Translations under genes and position numbers: made by a program
Assembly (NCBI RefSeq): GCF_902626525.1
Contig: NZ_CACOFR010000006.1
Coordinates: 31,959-95,958, forward strand
DNA from: an uncultured Prochlorococcus sp.
GTDB lineage: Bacteria > Cyanobacteriota > Cyanobacteriia > PCC-6307 > Cyanobiaceae
Length of the DNA: 64,000 bases
Reading direction: 5' to 3'
Shown here: positions 57,361 to 64,000 of the stretch, piece by piece
Layout of the letters: the number at the start of each line of letters is the position of its first letter
How positions within the stretch are numbered: the stretch's first letter is position 1
Notes under the pieces: model-generated
Seen by the model: only the letters and a program-made list of their open reading frames with translations
Databases searched by the model: none
Told to the model about the DNA's origin: nothing

Positions 57361-59274
57361 ATGAACCAGAAATTTAAAACAATAATTTTATGGGCTATTC
57401 CTATTCTTTTAGTAATTGCATTATCATATCAATTTCTCTCTTCTAATAATGTTGATTCGCTTAAATCAAATGGAACAACAATCGCTCCAAGAAATTCGGC
57501 TGTGGCGAGAGTTAGTTATGGCAGATTTTTAGATTACATAAATTCAGGAAGGGTTACATCTGTTGATATCTTTGAAGGTGGTAGAAATGCTGTAATAGAA
57601 ACAATAGATTCAGATTTAGATAATAAAGTGCAAAGGTTAAGAGTTGATCTCCCAGGCTTAACTCCTGAACTTATAAACATTTTAAAAAATGAGGGAATTA
57701 GTTTTGATGTTCATCCGGTTAAAACCGCTCCACCCGCATTAGGAATTTTAGGTAATTTACTCTTCCCTGCTATTTTAATTGGAGGTTTAATTTTATTAGC
57801 AAGAAGATCTAATGGTATGCCTGGAGGTCCCGGCCAAGCTATGCAATTTGGAAAGACAAAGGCAAGATTTGCCATGGAAGCTGAAACAGGAGTTGTTTTT
57901 GATGATGTGGCAGGAGTAAACGAAGCTAAACAGGACTTACAAGAAGTTGTCACATTCCTCAAAAAGCCAGAAAAATTTACTTCTGTAGGAGCCAGAATTC
58001 CTAAGGGTGTTTTATTAGTTGGCCCTCCTGGTACTGGTAAAACTCTTCTAGCAAAAGCAATTGCTGGAGAAGCTGGTGTACCATTCTTTTCACTATCTGG
58101 TTCAGAATTTGTTGAGATGTTTGTTGGTGTTGGTGCTAGTAGAGTAAGAGACCTCTTTAAAAGAGCTAAAGAAAATAGTCCTTGCCTGATTTTCATTGAT
58201 GAAATTGATGCAGTTGGAAGACAGAGAGGTGCTGGTATTGGAGGAGGAAATGATGAGAGAGAACAAACTCTCAATCAATTGCTCACTGAAATGGATGGAT
58301 TCGAAGGTAACAGCGGAATAATAATAATTGCAGCTACAAACAGACCAGATGTTCTAGACTCAGCATTAATGAGGCCAGGTAGATTTGATAGGCAAGTTAC
58401 TGTTGATGCACCAGACATTAAAGGTAGGCTATCAATACTTGAGGTGCATTCGAGGAATAAGAAACTTCAGGAGGATTTAACTCTTGAAAGCATAGCCAGA
58501 AGAACTCCTGGTTTTACTGGAGCAGATTTAGCAAACTTACTCAATGAAGCTGCTATCTTAACTGCTAGGAGAAGAAAAGATTCCATAAGTATTTCAGAAA
58601 TAGATGATTCTGTAGATAGGATTGTTGCTGGGATGGAGGGTTCTCCATTAACAGATGGAAGAAGTAAAAGATTAATCGCTTATCATGAAGTTGGACATGC
58701 AATTATTGGAACTTTAGTTAAAGCTCATGATCCTGTTCAAAAAGTAACAGTCATTCCAAGAGGACAAGCAAAAGGCCTTACTTGGTTTACTCCAGATGAT
58801 GATCAATCACTTATAAGTAGAGCAAATTTAAAAGCGAGAATAATGGGTGCTCTTGGAGGAAGAGCTGCTGAAGATGTCGTATTTGGTGAAGGTGAAATAA
58901 CAACTGGTGCTGGCGGAGATTTCCAACAAGTCGCTCAAATGGCTAGGCAAATGGTTACAAGATTTGGGATGAGTGATTTAGGACCTATAGCTTTGGAAGG
59001 GGGAAATCAAGAAGTTTTTGTTGGAAGAGATTTGATGACTAGAAGTGAAGTATCTGATTCAATTTCCAAACAAATTGATGAAAGTGTAAGGGTAATGGTT
59101 AAGGAATGTTATAAAGAAACTTACTCAATAATCAGTAAAAATAGAGAAGCTATGGATAAAATAGTGGATTTACTAATAGAAAAAGAAACCTTAGATGGTG
59201 AAGAATTTGTTGGCATTCTTTCCAAATTCGCTTCTATACCTGAGAAAGAAAGAACACCTCAATTATTAAGTTAA
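57361..59274 (+). CDS. ftsH: ATP-dependent zinc metalloprotease FtsH
   Basis: Membrane AAA+ protease that clears damaged D1 and other thylakoid proteins, 637 aa. Two membrane segments flank the lumenal domain ([19 protein letters not shown] and [18 protein letters not shown]). Walker A GPPGTGKT starts at 221, Walker B and the second region of homology follow, and the zinc motif HEVGH is at 442-446. It is convergent with clpP and overlaps it by four bases. Confidence 0.97.
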   Translation: MNQKFKTIILWAIPILLVIALSYQFLSSNNVDSLKSNGTTIAPRNSAVARVSYGRFLDYINSGRVTSVDIFEGGRNAVIETIDSDLDNKVQRLRVDLPGLTPELINILKNEGISFDVHPVKTAPPALGILGNLLFPAILIGGLILLARRSNGMPGGPGQAMQFGKTKARFAMEAETGVVFDDVAGVNEAKQDLQEVVTFLKKPEKFTSVGARIPKGVLLVGPPGTGKTLLAKAIAGEAGVPFFSLSGSEFVEMFVGVGASRVRDLFKRAKENSPCLIFIDEIDAVGRQRGAGIGGGNDEREQTLNQLLTEMDGFEGNSGIIIIAATNRPDVLDSALMRPGRFDRQVTVDAPDIKGRLSILEVHSRNKKLQEDLTLESIARRTPGFTGADLANLLNEAAILTARRRKDSISISEIDDSVDRIVAGMEGSPLTDGRSKRLIAYHEVGHAIIGTLVKAHDPVQKVTVIPRGQAKGLTWFTPDDDQSLISRANLKARIMGALGGRAAEDVVFGEGEITTGAGGDFQQVAQMARQMVTRFGMSDLGPIALEGGNQEVFVGRDLMTRSEVSDSISKQIDESVRVMVKECYKETYSIISKNREAMDKIVDLLIEKETLDGEEFVGILSKFASIPEKERTPQLLS

Positions 59275-59858
59275 ATCTTACCCGGTTTCTTATCTAGCAC
59301 CAAATCTATTAATCCGTACTCAACTGCCTCTTTTGGTGACATATAAAAATCTCTATCTGTATCTTCTTTAATAGTTTCATAATCCTTACCAGTTCTCTCT
59401 GACAATTCAGTGTTAAGACGTTCTTTTAAGAATAAAATTTCATCTGCTTGAATTCTTATATCACTAGCTTGACCTCTGGCTCCTCCGAGTGGTTGATGAA
59501 TCATTATTCTTGAATGTCTGAGGCTACTTCTTTTTCCCTTAGTTCCTGCAGCTAACAAAAAAGCTCCCATACTAGCTGCCAAACCAACACAAACCGTATG
59601 AATATCGGGCTTAACATGTTGCATTGTGTCGAAGATGCCTAAACCATCATAGACAGATCCGCCAGGTGAATTTATATACATGTAGATGTCCTTTTCGGGA
59701 TCCTCAGCTTCAAGGAATAATAATTGAGCAACAATTCTATTAGCAGTTTCACTAGTAACTTGTTCCCCTAAAAAGATTATCCTCTCTCTTAGTAATCTCG
59801 AATAAATATCGAAGACTCTTTCACTACCACCAGATTCTTCTAAAACTAAAGGGATCAT
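59271..59858 (-). CDS. clpP: ATP-dependent Clp protease proteolytic subunit
   Basis: A serine protease of the Clp complex, 195 aa. Catalytic Ser96 lies in [11 protein letters not shown] and His121 in [10 protein letters not shown]. The Asp is in the [12 protein letters not shown] region. All three residues of the triad appear present, so this is an active ClpP rather than a ClpR. It overlaps the ftsH stop. Divergent from psb29. Confidence 0.97.
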   Translation of the reverse strand: MIPLVLEESGGSERVFDIYSRLLRERIIFLGEQVTSETANRIVAQLLFLEAEDPEKDIYMYINSPGGSVYDGLGIFDTMQHVKPDIHTVCVGLAASMGAFLLAAGTKGKRSSLRHSRIMIHQPLGGARGQASDIRIQADEILFLKERLNTELSERTGKDYETIKEDTDRDFYMSPKEAVEYGLIDLVLDKKPGKI

Positions 59859-59938
59859 AATAATATTTATCTGTTTATTAGATATTAACGATTTTGAGTC
59901 AACATACGCTAACCTTATTAAGGTTTACATATAAAAAA

Positions 59939-60550
59939 TTGAACGAAAAATTGACTGTTTCAGATAGCAAAAAGTTATTTCATGAACAATTTCCTTACGT
60001 TGTTCCAGGTTTATATAAAAGGATAGTAGATGAAATTCTTGTAGAATTAAATCTTTTAAATCATCAAAATGAATTTAAACAAGATTATCTATTTTGTGTT
60101 GGTCTTACCGAAACATTCAAAGAATTATTGAAAGGATACACACCTGAGAAACATTTGGATCTTCTTTTTGATTCTTTATGCAGTTCCACAAATTTCAAAA
60201 CGGAGAAAATTAAGGAAATCTCTCAAAAATCTCTAAACGAATTTAAAGATAAATCATCTAAAGATATATTGAAATTATTAAAAGAAAAAAGTGAAGCCAA
60301 ACTCTATCCTTCAAGGATATTAAACTTAGGAATTTATATATTAATTAGCAAATCAAAAGATCTTCAAGGGAAAAATGAATCTGAGAAAACTAAGCTTATC
60401 TCTAATATTTTCAAAACTTTAAATTTATCTAGTAATAAAGCAGAGAAAGATATAGGAATTTATAAAAATAGTATATCAAAATTGGAACAAGCAAAAGAAC
60501 TTATTGAAGAACTAAGAAATAAGGATAAGAAAAAAGATCAAAAAATATAG
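59939..60550 (+). CDS. psb29: Psb29 / THF1 photosystem II biogenesis factor
   Basis: A 203-aa protein from TTG at 59939, giving NEKLTVSDSKKLFHEQFP at the N-terminus as in other Psb29 proteins. The frame extends to TTG 59894, but those 15 residues are not conserved. The core VDEILVELNLLNHQ and GLTETFKELLKGYTPEKHLDLLFDSLC matches the family. The C-terminal coiled coil (ISKLEQAKELIEELRNKDKKK) is present. Psb29 works with FtsH in photosystem II turnover, which suits its place next to ftsH. Confidence 0.9.
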   Translation: MNEKLTVSDSKKLFHEQFPYVVPGLYKRIVDEILVELNLLNHQNEFKQDYLFCVGLTETFKELLKGYTPEKHLDLLFDSLCSSTNFKTEKIKEISQKSLNEFKDKSSKDILKLLKEKSEAKLYPSRILNLGIYILISKSKDLQGKNESEKTKLISNIFKTLNLSSNKAEKDIGIYKNSISKLEQAKELIEELRNKDKKKDQKI

Positions 60551-60553
60551 TAA

Positions 60554-60694
60554 CTATTTTTTTATTCTTCTTTTATCTTTCCAAGAAATATAAGTTATGT
60601 AAATAACAGCTAACGTTATGAAAAATAGTAAAACGAACGATGTAAATATAAGAAATTTACTTAAATAGACTTCATTTTTTAAAAATGAAATCAT
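60554..60694 (-). CDS. Small membrane protein overlapping petN (46 aa)
   Basis: Starts at ATG 60694, four bases inside the petN stop (ATGA), so it should be translated by coupling. It has one membrane segment ([23 protein letters not shown], ~14-36) and a basic tail KDKRRIKK. I do not recognise the family. Its coupling to petN suggests a small subunit or assembly factor near the cytochrome b6f complex. Confidence 0.6.
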   Translation of the reverse strand: MISFLKNEVYLSKFLIFTSFVLLFFITLAVIYITYISWKDKRRIKK

Positions 60695-60792
60695 ATATCT
60701 ATAGAGCCATCACCATTTCTCCCCCAAACAACCATTGCAATTGAAAAAGTAAAAATTGCAGCTAACGCTGCCCACCCTATTTGATAGATCAT
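60691..60792 (-). CDS. petN: Cytochrome b6f complex subunit PetN (33 aa)
   Basis: The smallest b6f subunit, one membrane helix. The sequence [20 protein letters not shown] then RNGDGS matches PetN ([23 protein letters not shown]). It starts at ATG 60792 and ends in TGA at 60691-60693. The next ORF begins four bases before its end. Confidence 0.93.
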   Translation of the reverse strand: MIYQIGWAALAAIFTFSIAMVVWGRNGDGSIDI

Positions 60793-60911
60793 TAAATTTA
60801 AATCACTAAGATAAATATAACAGAAACTCAAAATTTTTTAATAATTTATAATCTAAAATTTATCTCTCAAAAACAAAATTTTGTCAATAGAATTAAAAAA
60901 AGGTTAACAAA

Positions 60912-61184
60912 TTGGGAAGGTTAGTATTAAATCATAGCACTAATATAGAAGGTCTAATTCCAATCCTAAAAAAGTTATCTCTTAACATAAATATCAAAAC
61001 AGTCACTCCTGCTGCAATATCAAGAGTACGGGGAAGATCATCGAAATTAATAATAAGATTATCAGTGAAAACTATAAATGGATATAAAGCAATAGCTAGA
61101 AAGGGTAAAACAGCCCAAGAAGTTTTTATTTCAACAGATCTGAGTAAAGATGAATTAAAAAAGATTATAGATATTTATAATTAA
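60912..61184 (+). CDS. DUF2103 family protein
   Basis: A 90-aa protein starting at TTG. The motif order GRLVLNHSTNIEGLIPILKKL, KTVTPAAISRVRGRSSKL and YKAIARKGKTAQEVFISTDL matches DUF2103, a family described as predicted metal-binding. No signal peptide or membrane segment. The function is unknown. Confidence 0.8.
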   Translation: MGRLVLNHSTNIEGLIPILKKLSLNINIKTVTPAAISRVRGRSSKLIIRLSVKTINGYKAIARKGKTAQEVFISTDLSKDELKKIIDIYN

Positions 61185-61227
61185 TAACAACTAAATAAAA
61201 GAATTAGTATTCAATAAGCAAAAACAA

Positions 61228-61434
61228 ATGAAACTCGTATTAAATTTATCTTTATTAATATTTAGTTTGTTGACATTTGGTTATAAATCATTTTCACTAA
61301 CTGATTACCAAATAAAAAAAATCTGTATGAAGGAAAAAAAGGTATCAACTTGTAAAAAAAACTTAAGAGAAAAAAGATATAATCTCCAAAAAGGTAACCC
61401 AATTGAAATATTAGTAATACCTTATAAGAGGTAA
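61228..61434 (+). CDS. Small secreted hypothetical protein (68 aa)
   Basis: A signal peptide (KLVLNLSLLIFSLLTFGYKSFS, cleavage near residue 24) is followed by a short basic mature part with two cysteines (CMKEKKVSTC), which could form a disulfide. No family is recognised. First of a run of short unidentified genes. Confidence 0.6.
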   Translation: MKLVLNLSLLIFSLLTFGYKSFSLTDYQIKKICMKEKKVSTCKKNLREKRYNLQKGNPIEILVIPYKR

Positions 61435-61441
61435 TTAGAAT

Positions 61442-61711
61442 TTAAATTTCAAATTCCGATTCGAAAAGATTAAAAGCATTATTATAATTTTTAAGAATTT
61501 TTTCTGAATTTTCATTAAATCCTTTTAGTTCATAATCTTCTTTTAATAAATCATATAAATAGACAACTCCGTTAAAGGCACTCATATATTCTTTTTGAAT
61601 ATCTTCATCATCGATATCATAGATTTTGGCAAGAACTAATTCTACATTTTTTTTTAATGAATATATTTTCTTCTCAAAATCCTTATTTAACTTCCTTCTT
61701 TTTTTTGCCAT
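61442..61711 (-). CDS. Small hypothetical protein (89 aa)
   Basis: A soluble, helical, charged protein with a basic N-terminus (AKKRRKLNKDFEKK) and an acidic middle (IYDIDDEDIQKEYMSAFNGVVYLYDLLKEDYEL). No signal or membrane segment. It converges with the 68-aa gene, seven bases apart. No family recognised. Confidence 0.55.
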   Translation of the reverse strand: MAKKRRKLNKDFEKKIYSLKKNVELVLAKIYDIDDEDIQKEYMSAFNGVVYLYDLLKEDYELKGFNENSEKILKNYNNAFNLFESEFEI

Positions 61712-61843
61712 CTAAAATTTTATTTTAAATACAAATTAAGAATACCCATATTCGTAGATAAATTTAATTAAAACTTATAAAATAAAAATATAGTTTGCAA
61801 ATCAAAATAAAACCTATATATTCCAAATAAATTATTCGATGAT

Positions 61844-62287
61844 ATGAATAAAAAAGAAACAATTAATCCCAAAGGGGTTAGAAACCAAAATTTTGACGCC
61901 AACAAAATGAATACTCACCAATCTTCAAAGGGAAAGAAAAAGAATGATAAAGATCTTCCATGGTGGGTAGAGTTTTTATTTGTTCAAATAGGTTTGCCAG
62001 ATAAATTTCTAATAAAAATATTAAAGACCAAAAAGAAAGCTAAAGAAGTAATTAAAAACGAAAAAAAATTTTTTATAACTTTTTTGTTTATAGTAGCTTC
62101 ACTGGCTTATTTTTATCCAGTTATTAAACATGCAAAAAATAAATTAGATTGTGAAGCGATTGCCAAAAACTATATTCTAAAAAACAAAAATATTATCGGA
62201 ATTAATAAAAGGGAATTAAAAATGTTATCCTCAAATTTTTGTTATGGCGGTAAAGAAATTTATGAAATTGAAAATTTAAAAAATTAA
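61844..62287 (+). CDS. Hypothetical protein with one membrane segment (147 aa)
   Basis: An Asn/Lys-rich N-terminus leads into DLPWWVEFLFVQIGLPDKFL, which looks like a membrane-surface helix, then a membrane segment (FFITFLFIVASLAYFYPVI, ~85-103). The C-terminus has two cysteines (LDCEAIAKNYI, SNFCYGG), which may pair outside the cytoplasm. I recall similar WWVEFLFVQIGLPD segments in other marine picocyanobacteria. No function known. Confidence 0.6.
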   Translation: MNKKETINPKGVRNQNFDANKMNTHQSSKGKKKNDKDLPWWVEFLFVQIGLPDKFLIKILKTKKKAKEVIKNEKKFFITFLFIVASLAYFYPVIKHAKNKLDCEAIAKNYILKNKNIIGINKRELKMLSSNFCYGGKEIYEIENLKN

Positions 62288-62360
62288 ATTTTAATTATTC
62301 TCAAATAATGCTTAAAATATTAAAATCACTTTATCTTTAATTGAATTTGAATTTTATCCT

Positions 62361-62537
62361 ATGACTGATATTAGACAAAAGAAAGATAACGTAAAAAAGC
62401 ATTTAAAAGATTTAAGGCAAAACTTAAAGAAAATGCATTTAGAAGTAACGGAAGAATTAATATTGCCTAAGCCAGATGATATAAAAATATTAATGAATAA
62501 AATGGATCAACTATTAAAATTAATAGAATCAAAATAA
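62361..62537 (+). CDS. Small coiled-coil hypothetical protein (58 aa)
   Basis: Starts at ATG 62361, stop TAA 62535-62537. Two helices rich in Lys and Leu (KKHLKDLRQNLKKMHLEVTE; DIKILMNKMDQLLKLIESK) with no signal. It looks like a small oligomer-forming protein. The 62-aa gene at 63538 and the 68-aa gene at 63752 have a broadly similar two-helix form. No family recognised. Confidence 0.5.
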   Translation: MTDIRQKKDNVKKHLKDLRQNLKKMHLEVTEELILPKPDDIKILMNKMDQLLKLIESK

Positions 62538-62571
62538 ACTATACTAAAAAATTAAGTGAAAAAATAAAAAA

Positions 62572-62919
62572 ATGAAAAAAATAAAGAAATTTTCAGAAAT
62601 ACTTTTAATTTCAATTTTATTAAGTTCTTGTAAAGCTCTAAACAATAGAGAAAAACCAATAATTAATCCAGAAGAAAATTTTAATTTGAATAATTTAGAA
62701 AAGAAAAAAATAGAAATAAAGTTTTCATGTGGAGAACAGGGAATCTCAGAATACTTAGATGATGGATGGATTATCTTAAAAGAAGATTCTCAAGAAAAAA
62801 TATGCACCTGGAAATCTGTTCCTGCCACAAAAGATTGTGATATGGAAAAAGATAAAGGATGTAAGATAACAAAGCCAGACAAAATTGGTGAAGAGAAGAT
62901 TTATTTATTAGAAAAATAA
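62572..62919 (+). CDS. Small lipoprotein (115 aa)
   Basis: A type II signal peptide ends in LISILLSSCKA, with the lipobox Cys at ~20. The mature part has four more cysteines (FSCGEQG, KICTWKS, DCDMEKDKGC), which could form two disulfides. The domain IKFSCGEQGISEYLDDGWIILKEDSQEKICTWKSVPA looks folded. No family recognised. Confidence 0.6.
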   Translation: MKKIKKFSEILLISILLSSCKALNNREKPIINPEENFNLNNLEKKKIEIKFSCGEQGISEYLDDGWIILKEDSQEKICTWKSVPATKDCDMEKDKGCKITKPDKIGEEKIYLLEK

Positions 62920-62926
62920 CTTTATT

Positions 62927-63055
62927 ATGACTCCAAAATCAGAATATTTAGTTGATTTAATTTTCAAGAAATTAAAAAAATATAAGTCTAAAAAAATCTT
63001 TCTAGAAAAAGAAAATTTGAAGAAATTTGTTTTATCCCTTTTAAAAGGAAACTAA
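62927..63055 (+). CDS. Very small hypothetical ORF (42 aa)
   Basis: Starts at ATG 62927, seven bases after the lipoprotein stop, and ends at TAA 63053-63055. It is very Lys-rich (KKLKKYKSKK) with two short helices. It may be co-transcribed with the lipoprotein gene. The reading could be chance given the base composition. Confidence 0.35.
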   Translation: MTPKSEYLVDLIFKKLKKYKSKKIFLEKENLKKFVLSLLKGN

Positions 63056-63112
63056 ATTAAAAGGAAAATATAATAAAAACTGTTATAGTAAAGAAATCTT
63101 GTAGATGAATTA

Positions 63113-63208
63113 ATGTATAATTTTTCATCATTAACTATTTTTCTAATAATTATTTTTATAGCAAGTCTTTATTTTTTATTTAAGGTTACTTCAAATGCGA
63201 AAAATTAA
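63113..63208 (+). CDS. Very small single-span membrane peptide (31 aa)
   Basis: ATG 63113 to TAA 63206-63208. Nearly all of the peptide is one membrane helix (LTIFLIIIFIASLYFLF) followed by KVTSNAKN. This is the size and shape of the small photosynthetic complex subunits, but the sequence matches none I know. It could be chance. Confidence 0.35.
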   Translation: MYNFSSLTIFLIIIFIASLYFLFKVTSNAKN

Positions 63209-63537
63209 AAAGGACTTCTTAGATAATTTTAAATGATCGGGTCTTCTCTGAGTAGTAAAACTGCATGTTAATTTTAACCCATCATTAATTTTTTCTTTAT
63301 ATTCGTCAAAACAGATTTTTTATCGCAATTATCTAGTAGCTCGTTCTTTTTCATTATCTAAAGCCTCTTCAAAAAAAAATTCATAATCTTTTGAATCTTC
63401 ATGTTTTTTTAATAATATTAAAAATAATCACTAAAATTGTATTGTAAATAACAATAATGTGCCTTAATTTGATATTAGTATCAAACAATACTGAACAATA
63501 TTATTTATATTTATGATAATAATATTTTTAATATCCC
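63209..63537. other. 329-base gene-poor gap
   Basis: No convincing gene. Short frames on both strands end within about 30 codons. It holds the inverted repeat at 63468-63485 and two AT-rich stretches that could serve as promoter elements for the downstream gene. I see no terminator with a T-run. Confidence 0.6.
63468..63485. promoter_or_regulatory. Inverted repeat upstream of the 62-aa gene
   Basis: TTTGATA and TATCAAA are perfect 7-base arms around TTAG. It lies 52 bases before the ATG at 63538, a good position for an operator. The factor is unknown. Confidence 0.4.
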
Positions 63538-63726
63538 ATGTCTTACGAAGCAGGTAGTAAAGAATGCAGACATTTAATAGAAGCTAAGGATAGTCTTCTA
63601 TCAGCAATGGATGCTTTGAGTAAGATAAATTCAACTGATCTAATTCAAATCCAAATTAAAGAAATCTATAATAAATTAGAAAAGATGCATGATAACCGTA
63701 AACAGATAGAATCAGCTACTAATTAA
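63538..63726 (+). CDS. Small hypothetical protein (62 aa)
   Basis: A soluble two-helix protein (SKECRHLIEAKDSLLSAMDAL; DLIQIQIKEIYNKLEKMHDN) with one cysteine. No signal or membrane segment. Similar in size and form to the 68-aa minus-strand gene it converges with. No family recognised. Confidence 0.55.
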   Translation: MSYEAGSKECRHLIEAKDSLLSAMDALSKINSTDLIQIQIKEIYNKLEKMHDNRKQIESATN

Positions 63727-63751
63727 ATTATTAATAATTTATCCAAAAGTA

Positions 63752-63958
63752 TTAAAAGTTTCCAAATTGACTTTTTATTTTTTTAACTCTTTTATCTGAT
63801 AATAAATCTAATAAAGCATCAAGTTGTGCATGTACTTCCTTTGCTTCATTCAAATCTGGCAATAAATCATCTTTGATAAGCATTTGATGCATCTCTCTAA
63901 GCTCTAACCTTATATATCTAAGGTGAGAACTTACTTCTTCTCTCTTAATCGCACTCAT
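63752..63958 (-). CDS. Small hypothetical protein (68 aa)
   Basis: A soluble helical protein (SHLRYIRLELREMHQMLIKD; NEAKEVHAQLDALLDLLSDKRVKK) with no signal. Its two-helix form and size are close to those of the convergent 62-aa gene, which may reflect distant relation or only composition. No family recognised. Confidence 0.55.
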   Translation of the reverse strand: MSAIKREEVSSHLRYIRLELREMHQMLIKDDLLPDLNEAKEVHAQLDALLDLLSDKRVKKIKSQFGNF

Positions 63959-64000
63959 ATTTACTTTTTATTAATGATATTATACATTATCGAGATTTAT

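Noticed and set aside
57711..58274. A 187-codon minus-strand frame inside ftsH
   Set aside because: It mirrors the conserved AAA+ core of ftsH and shows no independent protein signature.
1..64000. tRNA, rRNA, CRISPR arrays, insertion sequences, prophage genes
   Set aside because: I looked in the intergenic gaps and among the products and saw none. A faint RNA gene could be missed without a covariance search.

Overview
This window is a stretch of chromosome from a high-light-type Prochlorococcus (marine picocyanobacterium). It is very AT-rich, with short intergenic gaps and about 80 genes. The genes are typical of an oxygenic phototroph: chlP, pcyA, petN, psb29, sipA, ccsA, ftsH, a cyanobacterial type II FBPase/SBPase, glgC, hemA and a DevBCA-type exporter. 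Gene order (accD-prk-leuB-lpxD-proB; gnd-glgC-hemA-glpX/rpe; sipA/ftsH/clpP/psb29/petN) fits what I recall of the HL Prochlorococcus backbone. I see no insertion sequence, prophage, CRISPR array, rRNA or tRNA.

Layout. 1-1513: the start of a ferritin gene running off the left edge and an iron-type ABC ATPase, both on the minus strand, then nth. 2204-6168: SDR-like genes, a DUF296-glutaredoxin fusion, pgsA and hisA. 6247-15418: a plus-strand run with a DUF3685 protein, a thioredoxin-fold thylakoid protein, a CofE-like protein, a GNAT-like protein, ruvX, a YqeG phosphatase, proB, lpxD and leuB. 15508-20116: prk, accD, a GFO/IDH/MocA oxidoreductase and class I aldolase. A two-way terminator separates fba from the minus-strand group purQ, purS, a 54-aa zinc-finger peptide and cobW. 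23049-25683: a UPRT-like protein, a small membrane protein and ilvD. 25705-32648: a minus-strand carbon cluster (CIA30, pgl, gnd, glgC, hemA, glpX) diverging from rpe. 33612-38487: ccsA, lptB, a DUF309 protein, typA and a VanY-like peptidase. 38597-49707: chlP, glyS, sir, a VanX-like peptidase, recG, tsf and rpsB. 49836-54524: a glycosyltransferase, devACB and pcyA. 54566-60792: two M16 peptidases, sipA, ftsH, clpP, psb29 and petN. 60912-63958: DUF2103 and then a group of short proteins that I cannot identify.

How the genes fit together. The Calvin cycle (prk, fba, glpX, rpe), the oxidative pentose phosphate pathway (pgl, gnd, rpe) and glycogen storage (glgC) sit within about 18 kb. This is the core of the day/night carbon switch. 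Photosynthetic apparatus and pigment genes (hemA, chlP, pcyA, ccsA, petN, psb29, ftsH, sipA) are spread across the window. Envelope functions (lpxD, lptB, devBCA, two M15 peptidases, a glycosyltransferase) make up a second theme.

The most notable non-coding signals are an A-B-A'-B' pseudoknot with 8- and 9-bp stems in the rpsB leader, perfect GTA-N8-TAC (NtcA-type) sites before the ABC ATPase/nth pair and before fba, a near-perfect 22-bp palindrome before hisA, an 11-bp-arm inverted repeat between glpX and rpe, and a 14-base homopolymer touching the gnd start codon. Product names come from my recognition of motifs and were not checked against any database.
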